Shown here in pieces: positions 1 to 5,458 of a stretch of DNA of 5,512 nucleotides (position 1 is its first letter; every line of letters begins with the position of its first letter). The stretch is taken from contig CAMLKS010000193.1 of assembly GCA_946480675.1 (NCBI GenBank), positions 1 to 5,512 on the forward strand, written 5' to 3'. The notes under the pieces were generated by a model, which saw nothing but the letters and a program-made list of their open reading frames with translations, searched no databases and was not told the origin of the DNA. Both the position numbers and the translations under genes were made by a program. Origin of the DNA: an uncultured Bacteroidota bacterium. GTDB lineage: Bacteria; Bacteroidota; Bacteroidia; Chitinophagales; Chitinophagaceae.

Positions 1-497
1 CCGAGCATGTCGCGTATCTGCTGCACCACCCTCAGGAAGTCTGCACCTATACGGTCCATTTTGTTTACGAAACCGATACGTGGTACACGGTAACGGTTTG
101 CCTGGCGCCATACTGTTTCAGATTGAGGCTCTACACCGTCAACCGCAGAGAACAGGGCAACAAGGCCATCCAGTACACGCATAGAACGCTCTACCTCTAC
201 AGTAAAGTCAACGTGGCCCGGAGTATCGATGATATTGAATTTGTATTTTTTAGATTCTGCTATTGGTTTACCCTGTACTGTAGGGAACTGCCAGAAGCAG
301 GTAGTGGCAGCAGAGGTAATGGTGATACCACGCTCTTGCTCCTGTGCCATCCAGTCCATAGTAGCAGCACCTTCGTGCACTTCACCTATTTTGTGGTTCA
401 CACCTGTGTAATAAAGAATACGTTCTGTGGTCGTGGTTTTACCGGCGTCGATGTGCGCTGCAATACCGAAGTTGCGCTGTAACCGTAAGTCTGCCAT
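1..497 (-). CDS. fusA: Elongation factor G, N-terminal part (runs off left edge)
   Basis: Ribosomal translocase: a cytosolic GTPase that moves tRNA and mRNA after peptide bond formation and helps recycle ribosomes. On the minus strand the ATG at 495-497 opens [20 protein letters not shown], and 165 codons are present before the window ends, out of roughly 700 in the family. All visible GTP-binding motifs are intact: G1 AHIDAGKT (residues 14-21), switch I RGITI (56-60), G3 DTPGH (91-95) and G4 NKMD (145-148). The segment [21 protein letters not shown] is typical of bacterial EF-G, and the insertion around residues 72-86 between switch I and G3 resembles Bacteroidota EF-G as I recall it. The gene has its own promoter-like site (547-580), and rpsL/rpsG do not lie immediately upstream as in a classical str operon. 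A second EF-G paralogue cannot be excluded without the rest of the protein. Confidence 0.97.
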   Translation of the reverse strand, partial: MADLRLQRNFGIAAHIDAGKTTTTERILYYTGVNHKIGEVHEGAATMDWMAQEQERGITITSAATTCFWQFPTVQGKPIAESKKYKFNIIDTPGHVDFTVEVERSMRVLDGLVALFSAVDGVEPQSETVWRQANRYRVPRIGFVNKMDRIGADFLRVVQQIRDML

Positions 498-546
498 TTT
501 GAGTTTAAATTATAAATTTAGATTATTGCTTTTCAAAATCGAGGTG

Positions 547-580
547 CGAAGGTACGTAAATAATATGATAATTACACAAT
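547..580 (-). promoter_or_regulatory. Putative fusA promoter, Bacteroidota -33/-7 type
   Basis: Read on the minus strand, ATTGTG (575-580) is followed after 20 bases by TACCTTCG (547-554). This fits the Bacteroidota consensus TTG...TAnnTTTG with one mismatch in the -7 box. Transcription would start near 540, giving a leader of about 43 bases that is AT-rich and without a clear Shine-Dalgarno. The call is by motif and position only. Confidence 0.5.
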
Positions 581-707
581 TTCGTAATGGTTGCTACCGC
601 CATTTTTTACCCTTCCGTTGCACTGCTTGCCTAAGCTACTGGTATTAAATAAATATTACCGATACATCTATTGTTCCTCTACCCTTTCGGCACGTTGTTT
701 TTAACAG

Positions 708-736
708 TTTTATAATAACGTATGGTGATAAATTTG
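708..736 (+). promoter_or_regulatory. Putative promoter of the DegP-like protease gene
   Basis: TAAATTTG at 729-736 is an exact match to the Bacteroidota -7 box TAnnTTTG. A weak -33 candidate, TTTT at 708-711, lies 17 bases upstream. Transcription would start near 741-743, leaving a leader of about 30 bases. An AAGGA at 764-768, five bases before the ATG, could serve as a modest ribosome binding site. I see no inverted repeat suggesting an operator, so nothing in the sequence shows how the gene responds to envelope stress. Confidence 0.5.
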
Positions 737-773
737 TTACACATAATCACATAAAAGAGAAACAAGGATATAT

Positions 774-2276
774 ATGAAATCAAGAATCATCCCCGTCATT
801 CTTACAGCAGCGCTTACTTCGGTAGGTACTTTGTATGTAGCCGGCCGTTTCGCAGACCGCAACCCGTATTTTACTGCACATGAAGCACCCAGCCATAACC
901 AAAGTGCCTATGCAGCCTACACAGCCAATACCGGTGGCAGGATGGCACCTGCCGACTTCCAGTTGGCTGCCGAAAACTCCGTAAAAGCGGTAGTACATAT
1001 TAAAACACAAACCAAGGCAAGAACCGTAGTAGTGCAAGACCCGTACGGAGATGATTTCTTCGGGCAGCTATTTGGCCAAAGGCAATATTACCAGCCACCA
1101 CAGAAGGGTTCCGGTTCGGGTGTCATTATTTCTCCCGACGGCTATATTGTAACCAATAACCACGTGGTAGCCAATGCCGATGAGGTAACTGTAACCTTTA
1201 ACGACCGCTATACCGCTACTGCCAAGCTGGTGGCTACCGACCCATCTACCGATATTGCCATACTGAAGGTAAACGAGAAGAACCTGCCCTACCTGGAATT
1301 TGGTAATTCGGACGATGTGAAGCTGGGGCAATGGGTGCTGGCCGTGGGCTACCCGCTGACGCTGGATGCTACGGTGACAGCCGGTATCGTAAGTGCCAAG
1401 AGCCGTTCTATAGGTATCAACAGGTCGCAATCGGGCACACCGGTAGAATCGTTCATACAAACCGATGCTGCGGTAAACCCGGGTAACAGTGGTGGTGCGC
1501 TGGTAAATACTGATGGCCAACTAATAGGCATCAACTCTGCTATAGCCTCCCCTACAGGCTCATATGCAGGTTATTCATATGCCATTCCTGCTAATATAGT
1601 ACGGAAGGTAACGAACGACCTTGTGGAATTTGGCAAGGTGCAGCGTGGTTTCCTGAGTGTATCGCTGATAGACAGGAAGATGGCGACACCCGAACAGCTT
1701 ACCGCATTGGGCATAGACCGTACAGATGGCGTATTTATAAATGGTGTAGACCCCAACCGTGGTGCCGGTAAGGCAGGCTTGAAAAAGGGCGACTTCATTA
1801 CCCATGTAAATGGCACACCGGTAAGTACCGAACCACAGCTGCAGGAACAGGTAGCCCGCTACCACCCTGGCGATAATGTGAGTGTTACCTACCTGCGCAA
1901 TGGCGTTAGCAAAACCGTAAGCGTACAGCTGACCACGCTGGATGGTTCTACCAAAATGACGACCGAACCTGCACCACGGGTAGATAATACCTTAGGCGCT
2001 TCTATGCGGGCATTGACAAGTGAAGAAAAAAGTAAATATAACGTAAGCAACGGCGTAGTAGTGACCAACGTGGGCAAAGGCACACTGGCCAGTACCGAAA
2101 TGCCCAATGGCTTTGTGATAACCAGCGTAAATGATGTGCCGGTAAAAAGCACCGAGGATATACAACGTATTATAGCCAACAGCAACGGGAATATACAGAT
2201 AGGTGGCATACGCCCCGGCTACAAGGGTATGTATTATTATGGTATCCGCGGGCTGAAACAGGCAAGCGAAGAGTAA
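774..2276 (+). CDS. DegP/HtrA-family periplasmic serine protease (Do-like)
   Basis: Protease/chaperone that degrades or holds misfolded envelope proteins. Residues 5-24 form a hydrophobic stretch after a basic start (MKSR), which could be a signal peptide or an uncleaved inner-membrane anchor; no clear lipobox or convincing cleavage site is seen. The trypsin-like domain spans about 60-285 with a complete catalytic triad: H130 in TNNHVV, D160 in DPSTDIAIL and S239 in NPGNSGGAL. A first PDZ domain follows at about 290-388, opening with the carboxylate-binding loop RGFLSV, and a more divergent second PDZ covers about 408-495. The 500-residue length and two-PDZ layout match DegP/DegQ rather than single-PDZ DegS. 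The FGQLFGQRQYYQPPQ segment (96-110) corresponds to the variable LA-loop region, which is short here. The gene stands alone, divergent from fusA, and the coding frame is intact. The choice between degP and degQ is not possible from sequence, so no symbol is given. Confidence 0.95.
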   Translation: MKSRIIPVILTAALTSVGTLYVAGRFADRNPYFTAHEAPSHNQSAYAAYTANTGGRMAPADFQLAAENSVKAVVHIKTQTKARTVVVQDPYGDDFFGQLFGQRQYYQPPQKGSGSGVIISPDGYIVTNNHVVANADEVTVTFNDRYTATAKLVATDPSTDIAILKVNEKNLPYLEFGNSDDVKLGQWVLAVGYPLTLDATVTAGIVSAKSRSIGINRSQSGTPVESFIQTDAAVNPGNSGGALVNTDGQLIGINSAIASPTGSYAGYSYAIPANIVRKVTNDLVEFGKVQRGFLSVSLIDRKMATPEQLTALGIDRTDGVFINGVDPNRGAGKAGLKKGDFITHVNGTPVSTEPQLQEQVARYHPGDNVSVTYLRNGVSKTVSVQLTTLDGSTKMTTEPAPRVDNTLGASMRALTSEEKSKYNVSNGVVVTNVGKGTLASTEMPNGFVITSVNDVPVKSTEDIQRIIANSNGNIQIGGIRPGYKGMYYYGIRGLKQASEE

Positions 2277-2312
2277 ACGTTTTTTTAGTGCTTATATATA
2301 ATAACAGAGCGC

Positions 2313-2344
2313 ATATAGCTGTACCCGAAGGGGTATGGCTATAT
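2313..2344 (+). terminator. Strong stem-loop after the protease gene, possible terminator
   Basis: Left arm 2313-2326 (ATATAGCTGTACCC) pairs with right arm 2331-2344 (GGGTATGGCTATAT) around a GAAG tetraloop. This gives 14 continuous pairs in RNA, two of them G-U wobbles. It lies 36 bases after the protease stop codon. There is no T-tract directly after the stem; a T7 run (2280-2286) lies before it. It is therefore not a canonical intrinsic terminator and may act as an mRNA 3'-end stabiliser or another structured element. Confidence 0.45.
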
Positions 2345-2447
2345 TGCTATTAAGGCGAAAGCTATTGCAGGCAACGTAAAAAGACTTATTTTCAACCCCT
2401 TATTGCAACATTTTTGGCACGTTATTATTAAAGCGTGACAGAATGAT

Positions 2448-2455
2448 TATTTTTG
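2448..2455 (+). promoter_or_regulatory. Putative -7 box of the dar operon
   Basis: TATTTTTG exactly fits the Bacteroidota -7 consensus TAnnTTTG and is followed by CAAA, as is common near the start site. No good TTG/TTTG -33 box is seen at 17-23 bases upstream; TTA at 2425-2427 is the best-placed candidate. Transcription would start around 2460-2462, leaving only about 18-20 bases before the GTG start. Confidence 0.5.
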
Positions 2456-2479
2456 CAAACCCAAATTGAAACATAGATA

Positions 2480-3619
2480 GTGAGACCCGTTTATATTACA
2501 CGTCTTTCAAAATTTTTACCTAACGGACCGGTAGCCAACGATGAGATGGAAAGTGTGCTGGGCATGGTAAATGGCAAACCGTCAAAAGCACGGGCCATAG
2601 TGTTGCGAAACAATGGCATCAAAACACGCTATTACGCCTTTCGCGATGGCAAGAGCACCCATACCAATGTAGAGATGGCCGCTAACGCCATCAGGGGTTT
2701 GTTTGACGATAAGATAACTATAGATAAAGCAGAGATACTGGCCGTAGGTACCAGCTCTCCCGAACAAGTCATACCTTCTCACGGCTCTATGGTGCATGGC
2801 GCACTGGATATGGGCAGGCGTGTAGAGCTGATATCGGCAGCGGGCACTTGCTGCAGCAGTATGCAGGCGCTGAAGTATGCCTATATGGCCATCGCATCGG
2901 GCATGGCAGATACGGCCATAGGCTGCGGTTCTGAAAAGATGAGCACCTGGATGCATGCCTCACGCTTTCAGCCGGAGGCAGAGAACCTGGCCAAACTGGA
3001 AGAGAACGGCTACATAGCTTTTGAAAAAGACTTTCTGCGCTGGATGCTGAGTGATGGTGCTGCGGCTGCGCTCATACAGTCGGAACCGAATAAGGACGGG
3101 CTTTCTTACCGTATAGAATGGCTGGAGACCACCTCTTTTGCCAACGAGCTGGAAACCTGTATGTATGCTGGGGCTACCAAAAATGAAGAAACAGCAGAAC
3201 TGACCGGCTGGAACGACCATGCTATAGAAGACTGGACGAACGAGAGCATCTTTTCTGTAAAACAAGATACCCGCCTGCTGGGCGAAAACATAGTACCCAA
3301 AGGTGGTATATACCTGGCAGAACTGATGGCCAAGCACAACCTGACGGTGGATATGGTAGACTACTACCTGCCCCATATGTCGAGCGAATTCTTTAAACAC
3401 CAGATATATAAGTACCACGCGGAGATAGGCATGGATATACCATTTGAAAAATGGTTTTACAACCTGCCAAAGGTGGGCAACGTAGGTAGCGCATCGGCCT
3501 ACTTTATGCTGGAAGAAATGCTGAACACAGGCAAGGTGAAGAAAGGCGACCGCCTGCTGGTGATGGTACCCGAAAGCGCCCGCTTCTCTTATGCATATAT
3601 GTACCTTACCGTAGTTTAA
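2480..3619 (+). CDS. darB: FabH-like ketosynthase III of the DarB type (cyclohexanedione/dialkylresorcinol synthesis)
   Basis: Condensing enzyme of the thiolase fold. Known DarB proteins join two acyl thioesters (a 3-oxoacyl and an unsaturated acyl chain) into a 2,5-dialkylcyclohexane-1,3-dione, the precursor of dialkylresorcinols. The 379-residue length is longer than classical FabH (about 320) but normal for this group. Visible active-site residues are the nucleophile in AAGTCCSSMQAL (C124 by spacing to E. coli FabH, with C125 an alternative), H299 in YYLPHMSS and N334 in KVGNVGSAS. This is the Cys-His-Asn triad of acyl-condensing enzymes. The start is GTG at 2480: an in-frame TAG lies at 2474-2476, and the first internal ATG (codon 23) would delete the conserved opening VYITRLSKFLPN. 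No Shine-Dalgarno is evident. The stop lies eight bases before the next gene, indicating one operon. The DarB assignment rests on sequence resemblance plus the DarA-like neighbour; a general FabH role is less likely. Confidence 0.82.
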   Translation: MRPVYITRLSKFLPNGPVANDEMESVLGMVNGKPSKARAIVLRNNGIKTRYYAFRDGKSTHTNVEMAANAIRGLFDDKITIDKAEILAVGTSSPEQVIPSHGSMVHGALDMGRRVELISAAGTCCSSMQALKYAYMAIASGMADTAIGCGSEKMSTWMHASRFQPEAENLAKLEENGYIAFEKDFLRWMLSDGAAAALIQSEPNKDGLSYRIEWLETTSFANELETCMYAGATKNEETAELTGWNDHAIEDWTNESIFSVKQDTRLLGENIVPKGGIYLAELMAKHNLTVDMVDYYLPHMSSEFFKHQIYKYHAEIGMDIPFEKWFYNLPKVGNVGSASAYFMLEEMLNTGKVKKGDRLLVMVPESARFSYAYMYLTVV

Positions 3620-3627
3620 ACCACAGC

Positions 3628-4554
3628 ATGAAGCCTCGTATCCTTGTATTGTATTATACCCAAAGCGGACAACTGCGCGATATTCTAGATAGCATCACGT
3701 CCGACATCAGGGATAAGGCCGATATAGATTTTGTACCACTAACACCCGTAGTGCCCTATGCCCTGCCGTGGAAGGCATCGAAATTCTTCGATACCATGCC
3801 CGAAACCGTGCAGCATATACCCATAGCCATGAACCCGCTGCCGGAAAGCATAAAGGCACAACACTACGACCTGGTAATATTCGGGCATCAAACATGGTTC
3901 CTCAATCCTTCATTACCCATCTCATCCTTCCTGCAAAGTGAGGATGCACAGATACTGAAGGGCAAACCGGTGATAACTGTAAACGGCTGCCGCAATATGT
4001 GGCTGCACAGCCAGGAGAAACTGAAAGAATACTTCCTGAAAATAGGGGCGAACCTCGTTGGCAACATCGTACTGACGGATACCAACCCCAACCTCATTTC
4101 TGTACTCACGGTGATACGCTGGTCGTTCAAGGGTAAGAAGGAAGCATCGGGACTGTTACCTGCTGCCGGTGTGCAGGATAATGACATCAGGCGTGCATCA
4201 CGCTTTGGTATGCCTATCTTTCGCCACCTTACAGAAAACAAGCTGGGCAGCCTGCATAAAGAACTGCTGTTGATGGGTGCCATACACCTGAAGCCCGGGC
4301 TGATCATACTGGAACGCCGTGGTGTGACCAACTTTCGCAAATGGGCAAAGTATATACGCGAGAAAGGCGGCCCCGGTGCATCCGAAAGGCAAGGCCGTGT
4401 TACCTTCTTCAAGCGCCTGCTGATAGTAGCCATATTCATCCTCTCGCCTATCTCATCGCTCACCGCATTTATACAACAGCAACTGCAACGCCGCAGCCTG
4501 CTGAATGATGTAGAATACTTTAAAGAACTGGATTATACGCCGGGGAAGTTTTAG
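3628..4554 (+). CDS. darA: DarA-like dialkylresorcinol condensing/aromatising enzyme, flavodoxin fold
   Basis: The predicted partner of the preceding ketosynthase. In characterised systems DarA converts the cyclohexanedione to the aromatic 2,5-dialkylresorcinol, an oxidation that fits a flavin-binding fold. The N-terminus RILVLYYTQSGQLRDIL (residues 4-20) is a flavodoxin-type strand, phosphate-binding loop (YTQSGQL) and helix. DLVIFGHQTWFLNPSLPISSFL (81-102) corresponds to the loop that contacts the isoalloxazine ring, and KGKPVITVNGCRNMWLHS (111-128) is the next strand and loop. After the flavodoxin-like core (to about 155), a family-specific region is followed by a hydrophobic stretch at 263-283 (LLIVAIFILSPISSLTAF) that could anchor it to the inner membrane. 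The ATG lies eight bases after the upstream stop with no Shine-Dalgarno, suggesting translational coupling. A generic NAD(P)H-dependent flavodoxin-like oxidoreductase is the alternative, made unlikely by the ketosynthase neighbour. Confidence 0.78.
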   Translation: MKPRILVLYYTQSGQLRDILDSITSDIRDKADIDFVPLTPVVPYALPWKASKFFDTMPETVQHIPIAMNPLPESIKAQHYDLVIFGHQTWFLNPSLPISSFLQSEDAQILKGKPVITVNGCRNMWLHSQEKLKEYFLKIGANLVGNIVLTDTNPNLISVLTVIRWSFKGKKEASGLLPAAGVQDNDIRRASRFGMPIFRHLTENKLGSLHKELLLMGAIHLKPGLIILERRGVTNFRKWAKYIREKGGPGASERQGRVTFFKRLLIVAIFILSPISSLTAFIQQQLQRRSLLNDVEYFKELDYTPGKF

Positions 4555-4593
4555 TTGACTGGTTGATTGGTTAATCAGTTGATTAGTTAATTG
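4554..4593 (+). repeat. Five tandem degenerate 8-bp units (GTTGATTA-like)
   Basis: The block reads as five in-phase octamers: GTTGACTG, GTTGATTG, GTTAATCA, GTTGATTA and GTTAATTG. The first base of the array is the last base of the darA stop codon, so the repeat directly abuts the gene. Its complement recurs at 4705-4757 in opposite orientation, so the two blocks could pair. It contains stop codons and no open frame. Confidence 0.85.
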
Positions 4594-4600
4594 GGCAATA

Positions 4601-4628
4601 AGTATTCACTCAAATTCCTAAAGGGGCT
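4601..4628 (+). repeat. Direct repeat copy A (AGTATTCAC...CTAAAGGGGCT)
   Basis: This 28-base copy differs from copy B (4652-4680) by about three substitutions and one missing base. Conserved ends are AGTATTCAC and CCTAAAGGGGCT. In this copy the left arm of the CCCC/GGGG hairpin is degraded to TTCC, so the stem is weaker. The 23 bases between the copies include another partial octamer (CTAATCAA, 4643-4650). Confidence 0.8.
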
Positions 4629-4651
4629 TTCCTGTGTGATTGCTAATCAAG

Positions 4652-4680
4652 AGTATTCACCCCAAACCCCTAAAGGGGCT
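4652..4680 (+). repeat. Direct repeat copy B with CCCCTAAAGGGG hairpin
   Basis: Copy B reads AGTATTCAC, then CCCAAA, then the short inverted repeat CCCCTAAAGGGG (4667-4678), then CT. The CCCC/GGGG stem with its A-rich loop could form a small hairpin on either strand. As I recall, elements of this CCCCTAAAGGGG kind recur between genes in many Bacteroidota genomes; I could not test that here. No T-tract follows on the plus strand. Confidence 0.75.
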
Positions 4681-4704
4681 ACTCGCATCGTTACTAATAC
4701 ACTA

Positions 4705-4757
4705 CCAATCAACTAATCAACTAATCAACAAGTAAACCAATCAACTAATCAACAAGT
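4705..4757 (+). repeat. Octamer array in opposite orientation (TAATCAAC-like)
   Basis: Two sub-blocks begin with CCAATCAAC. The first (4705-4733) holds CAATCAAC plus two TAATCAAC units and ends AAGT. The second (4737-4757) holds CAATCAAC plus one TAATCAAC unit and ends AAGT. The sub-blocks are themselves a direct repeat differing by one octamer, as expected from slippage. The array is complementary to 4554-4593, so the pair brackets the two direct repeats as a long imperfect inverted repeat. Confidence 0.85.
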
Positions 4758-4782
4758 CGCAATTGCCCCTTCAATTAGTCGC
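4755..4782 (+). repeat. Small hairpin flanked by AGTCGC direct repeats
   Basis: AGTCGC occurs at 4755-4760 and 4777-4782. Between them AATTG (4761-4765) and CAATT (4772-4776) form an inverted repeat around CCCCTT. It sits between the octamer array and the next promoter-like site, so it could be the tail of the repeat element or an unrelated small operator-like site. No function is evident. Confidence 0.4.
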
Positions 4783-4794
4783 GATGGCACACTA

Positions 4795-4822
4795 TTGGTG
4801 TCGGTTATCTGCTGCATCTTTG
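4795..4822 (+). promoter_or_regulatory. Putative promoter of the SRPBCC gene
   Basis: TTG at 4795-4797 is followed after 17 bases by CATCTTTG (4815-4822), one mismatch from TAnnTTTG. Transcription would start near 4828, giving a leader of about 50 bases. The leader is A-rich, holds ACCAATTA twice (4846-4853 and 4870-4877, the second overlapping the ATG) and has no properly spaced Shine-Dalgarno. An AAAGGA (4839-4844) is too far from the ATG to act as one. Confidence 0.5.
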
Positions 4823-4876
4823 TATCGTACATACATCGAAAGGAAACCAATTACATAAACACTAAAAACACCAATT

Positions 4877-5320
4877 ATGCAAAGGCTACAATTTGAAACA
4901 ACCATCAATGCACCACGCGAAAAAGTATGGAGTGCCCTGTGGGATGATGCCAACTACCGCGAATGGACCAGCGCATTTTCACCCGGCTCTCATGCCCGTA
5001 CCGATTGGGCAAAGGGCAGCAAAGTACTCTTCCTGGATGGCGAAGGGAAAGGCGGCATGGTATCGCGCATTGCCGATAATGTGCCGAATGAATACATGTC
5101 GATAGAACACCTGGGCGAAATGAGGGATGGCGTGGAAGATACCACCAGCGATAAGGTAAAGCAATGGAAGGGCGCTATGGAAAACTATACGCTGAAAGAT
5201 GTAGATGGCAAAACCCACCTGACCATAGATACTGATATGGTAGATGATTATGTAGATATGATGAAAGGCATGTGGCCTAAAGCCCTTGCCAAACTGAAAG
5301 AAGTGGCTGAAAGAAACTAA
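4877..5320 (+). CDS. SRPBCC (START/Bet v 1-like) domain protein, ligand unknown
   Basis: A 147-residue cytosolic protein that is a single SRPBCC domain, the helix-grip fold that encloses a hydrophobic ligand pocket. The opening FETTINAPREKVWSALWDDANYREWTSAF (residues 6-34) is the characteristic first strand and helical clamp, with the family pattern I-x-A-P-x-x-x-V-W and a downstream Y-x-x-W. VLFLDGEGKGGMVSRIADNVPNEYMSIEHLG (50-80) fits the middle strands, and MMKGMWPKALAKLKEVAER (128-146) is the long C-terminal pocket helix. The segment 81-100 is acidic and polar. No catalytic residues can be assigned; members include lipid carriers, polyketide cyclases and Hsp90-activator-like proteins. It has its own promoter-like site and terminator, so it is probably monocistronic. 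Proximity to the dar pair invites a role with lipid-phenols, but the repeat-rich spacer argues against a shared operon. Confidence 0.85.
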   Translation: MQRLQFETTINAPREKVWSALWDDANYREWTSAFSPGSHARTDWAKGSKVLFLDGEGKGGMVSRIADNVPNEYMSIEHLGEMRDGVEDTTSDKVKQWKGAMENYTLKDVDGKTHLTIDTDMVDDYVDMMKGMWPKALAKLKEVAERN

Positions 5321-5350
5321 CCACACCTAACACTATGCACACCACACAAG

Positions 5351-5375
5351 ATGCCTGCTACATGCAGGCATTTTT
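5351..5375 (+). terminator. Intrinsic terminator after the SRPBCC gene
   Basis: ATGCCTGC (5351-5358) and GCAGGCAT (5364-5371) form a perfect eight-pair GC-rich stem around TACAT, followed directly by a T-run (5371-5375) and further T-rich sequence. The stem begins 30 bases after the stop codon. This is a textbook rho-independent terminator for rightward transcription. Confidence 0.9.
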
Positions 5376-5405
5376 GTTGTGATACCCTACCCCGTCATTG
5401 CGACG

Positions 5406-5421
5406 AAAAAAATATTTTTTT
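5406..5421. repeat. A7-TA-T7 perfect palindrome
   Basis: AAAAAAATATTTTTTT is self-complementary over 16 bases. It lies between the SRPBCC terminator and a possible convergent gene from the right. Such a tract could add a T-run for either strand or bend DNA, but no adjoining GC-rich stem makes it a clear terminator. CGTC/GACG (5393-5396 and 5402-5405) just to its left forms only a small stem. Confidence 0.6.
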
Positions 5422-5458
5422 GTTATTATCAGAATACACGTAATATTGCTATGTAAAT

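Noticed and set aside
123..648. Plus-strand open frames over the fusA start and divergent spacer
   Set aside because: They are antisense to the intact EF-G G-domain, show no family features, and lack promoter or ribosome-binding signals.
1068..1520. Open minus-strand frame of 150 codons opposite the protease catalytic domain
   Set aside because: The plus strand carries the full His-Asp-Ser motifs, so the antisense frame is a by-product of codon use.
2546..3619. Alternative ATG start (codon 23) for the ketosynthase
   Set aside because: It would remove the conserved first strand VYITRLSKFLPN, and the GTG at 2480 is well placed after a -7 box.
3888..4463. Open minus-strand frame of 191 codons opposite darA
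   Set aside because: It lies wholly within a well-supported plus-strand gene, has low-complexity composition rich in Ser, Arg and Pro, and shows no recognisable motif; it is a shadow frame.
4554..4758. CRISPR array
   Set aside because: The units are 8-bp tandem repeats without spacers, and the longer direct repeats occur only twice with dissimilar lengths; no cas gene is present.
4554..4758. Classical insertion sequence
   Set aside because: There is no transposase frame, and the inverted blocks are octamer arrays rather than defined terminal repeats; no target duplication was found.
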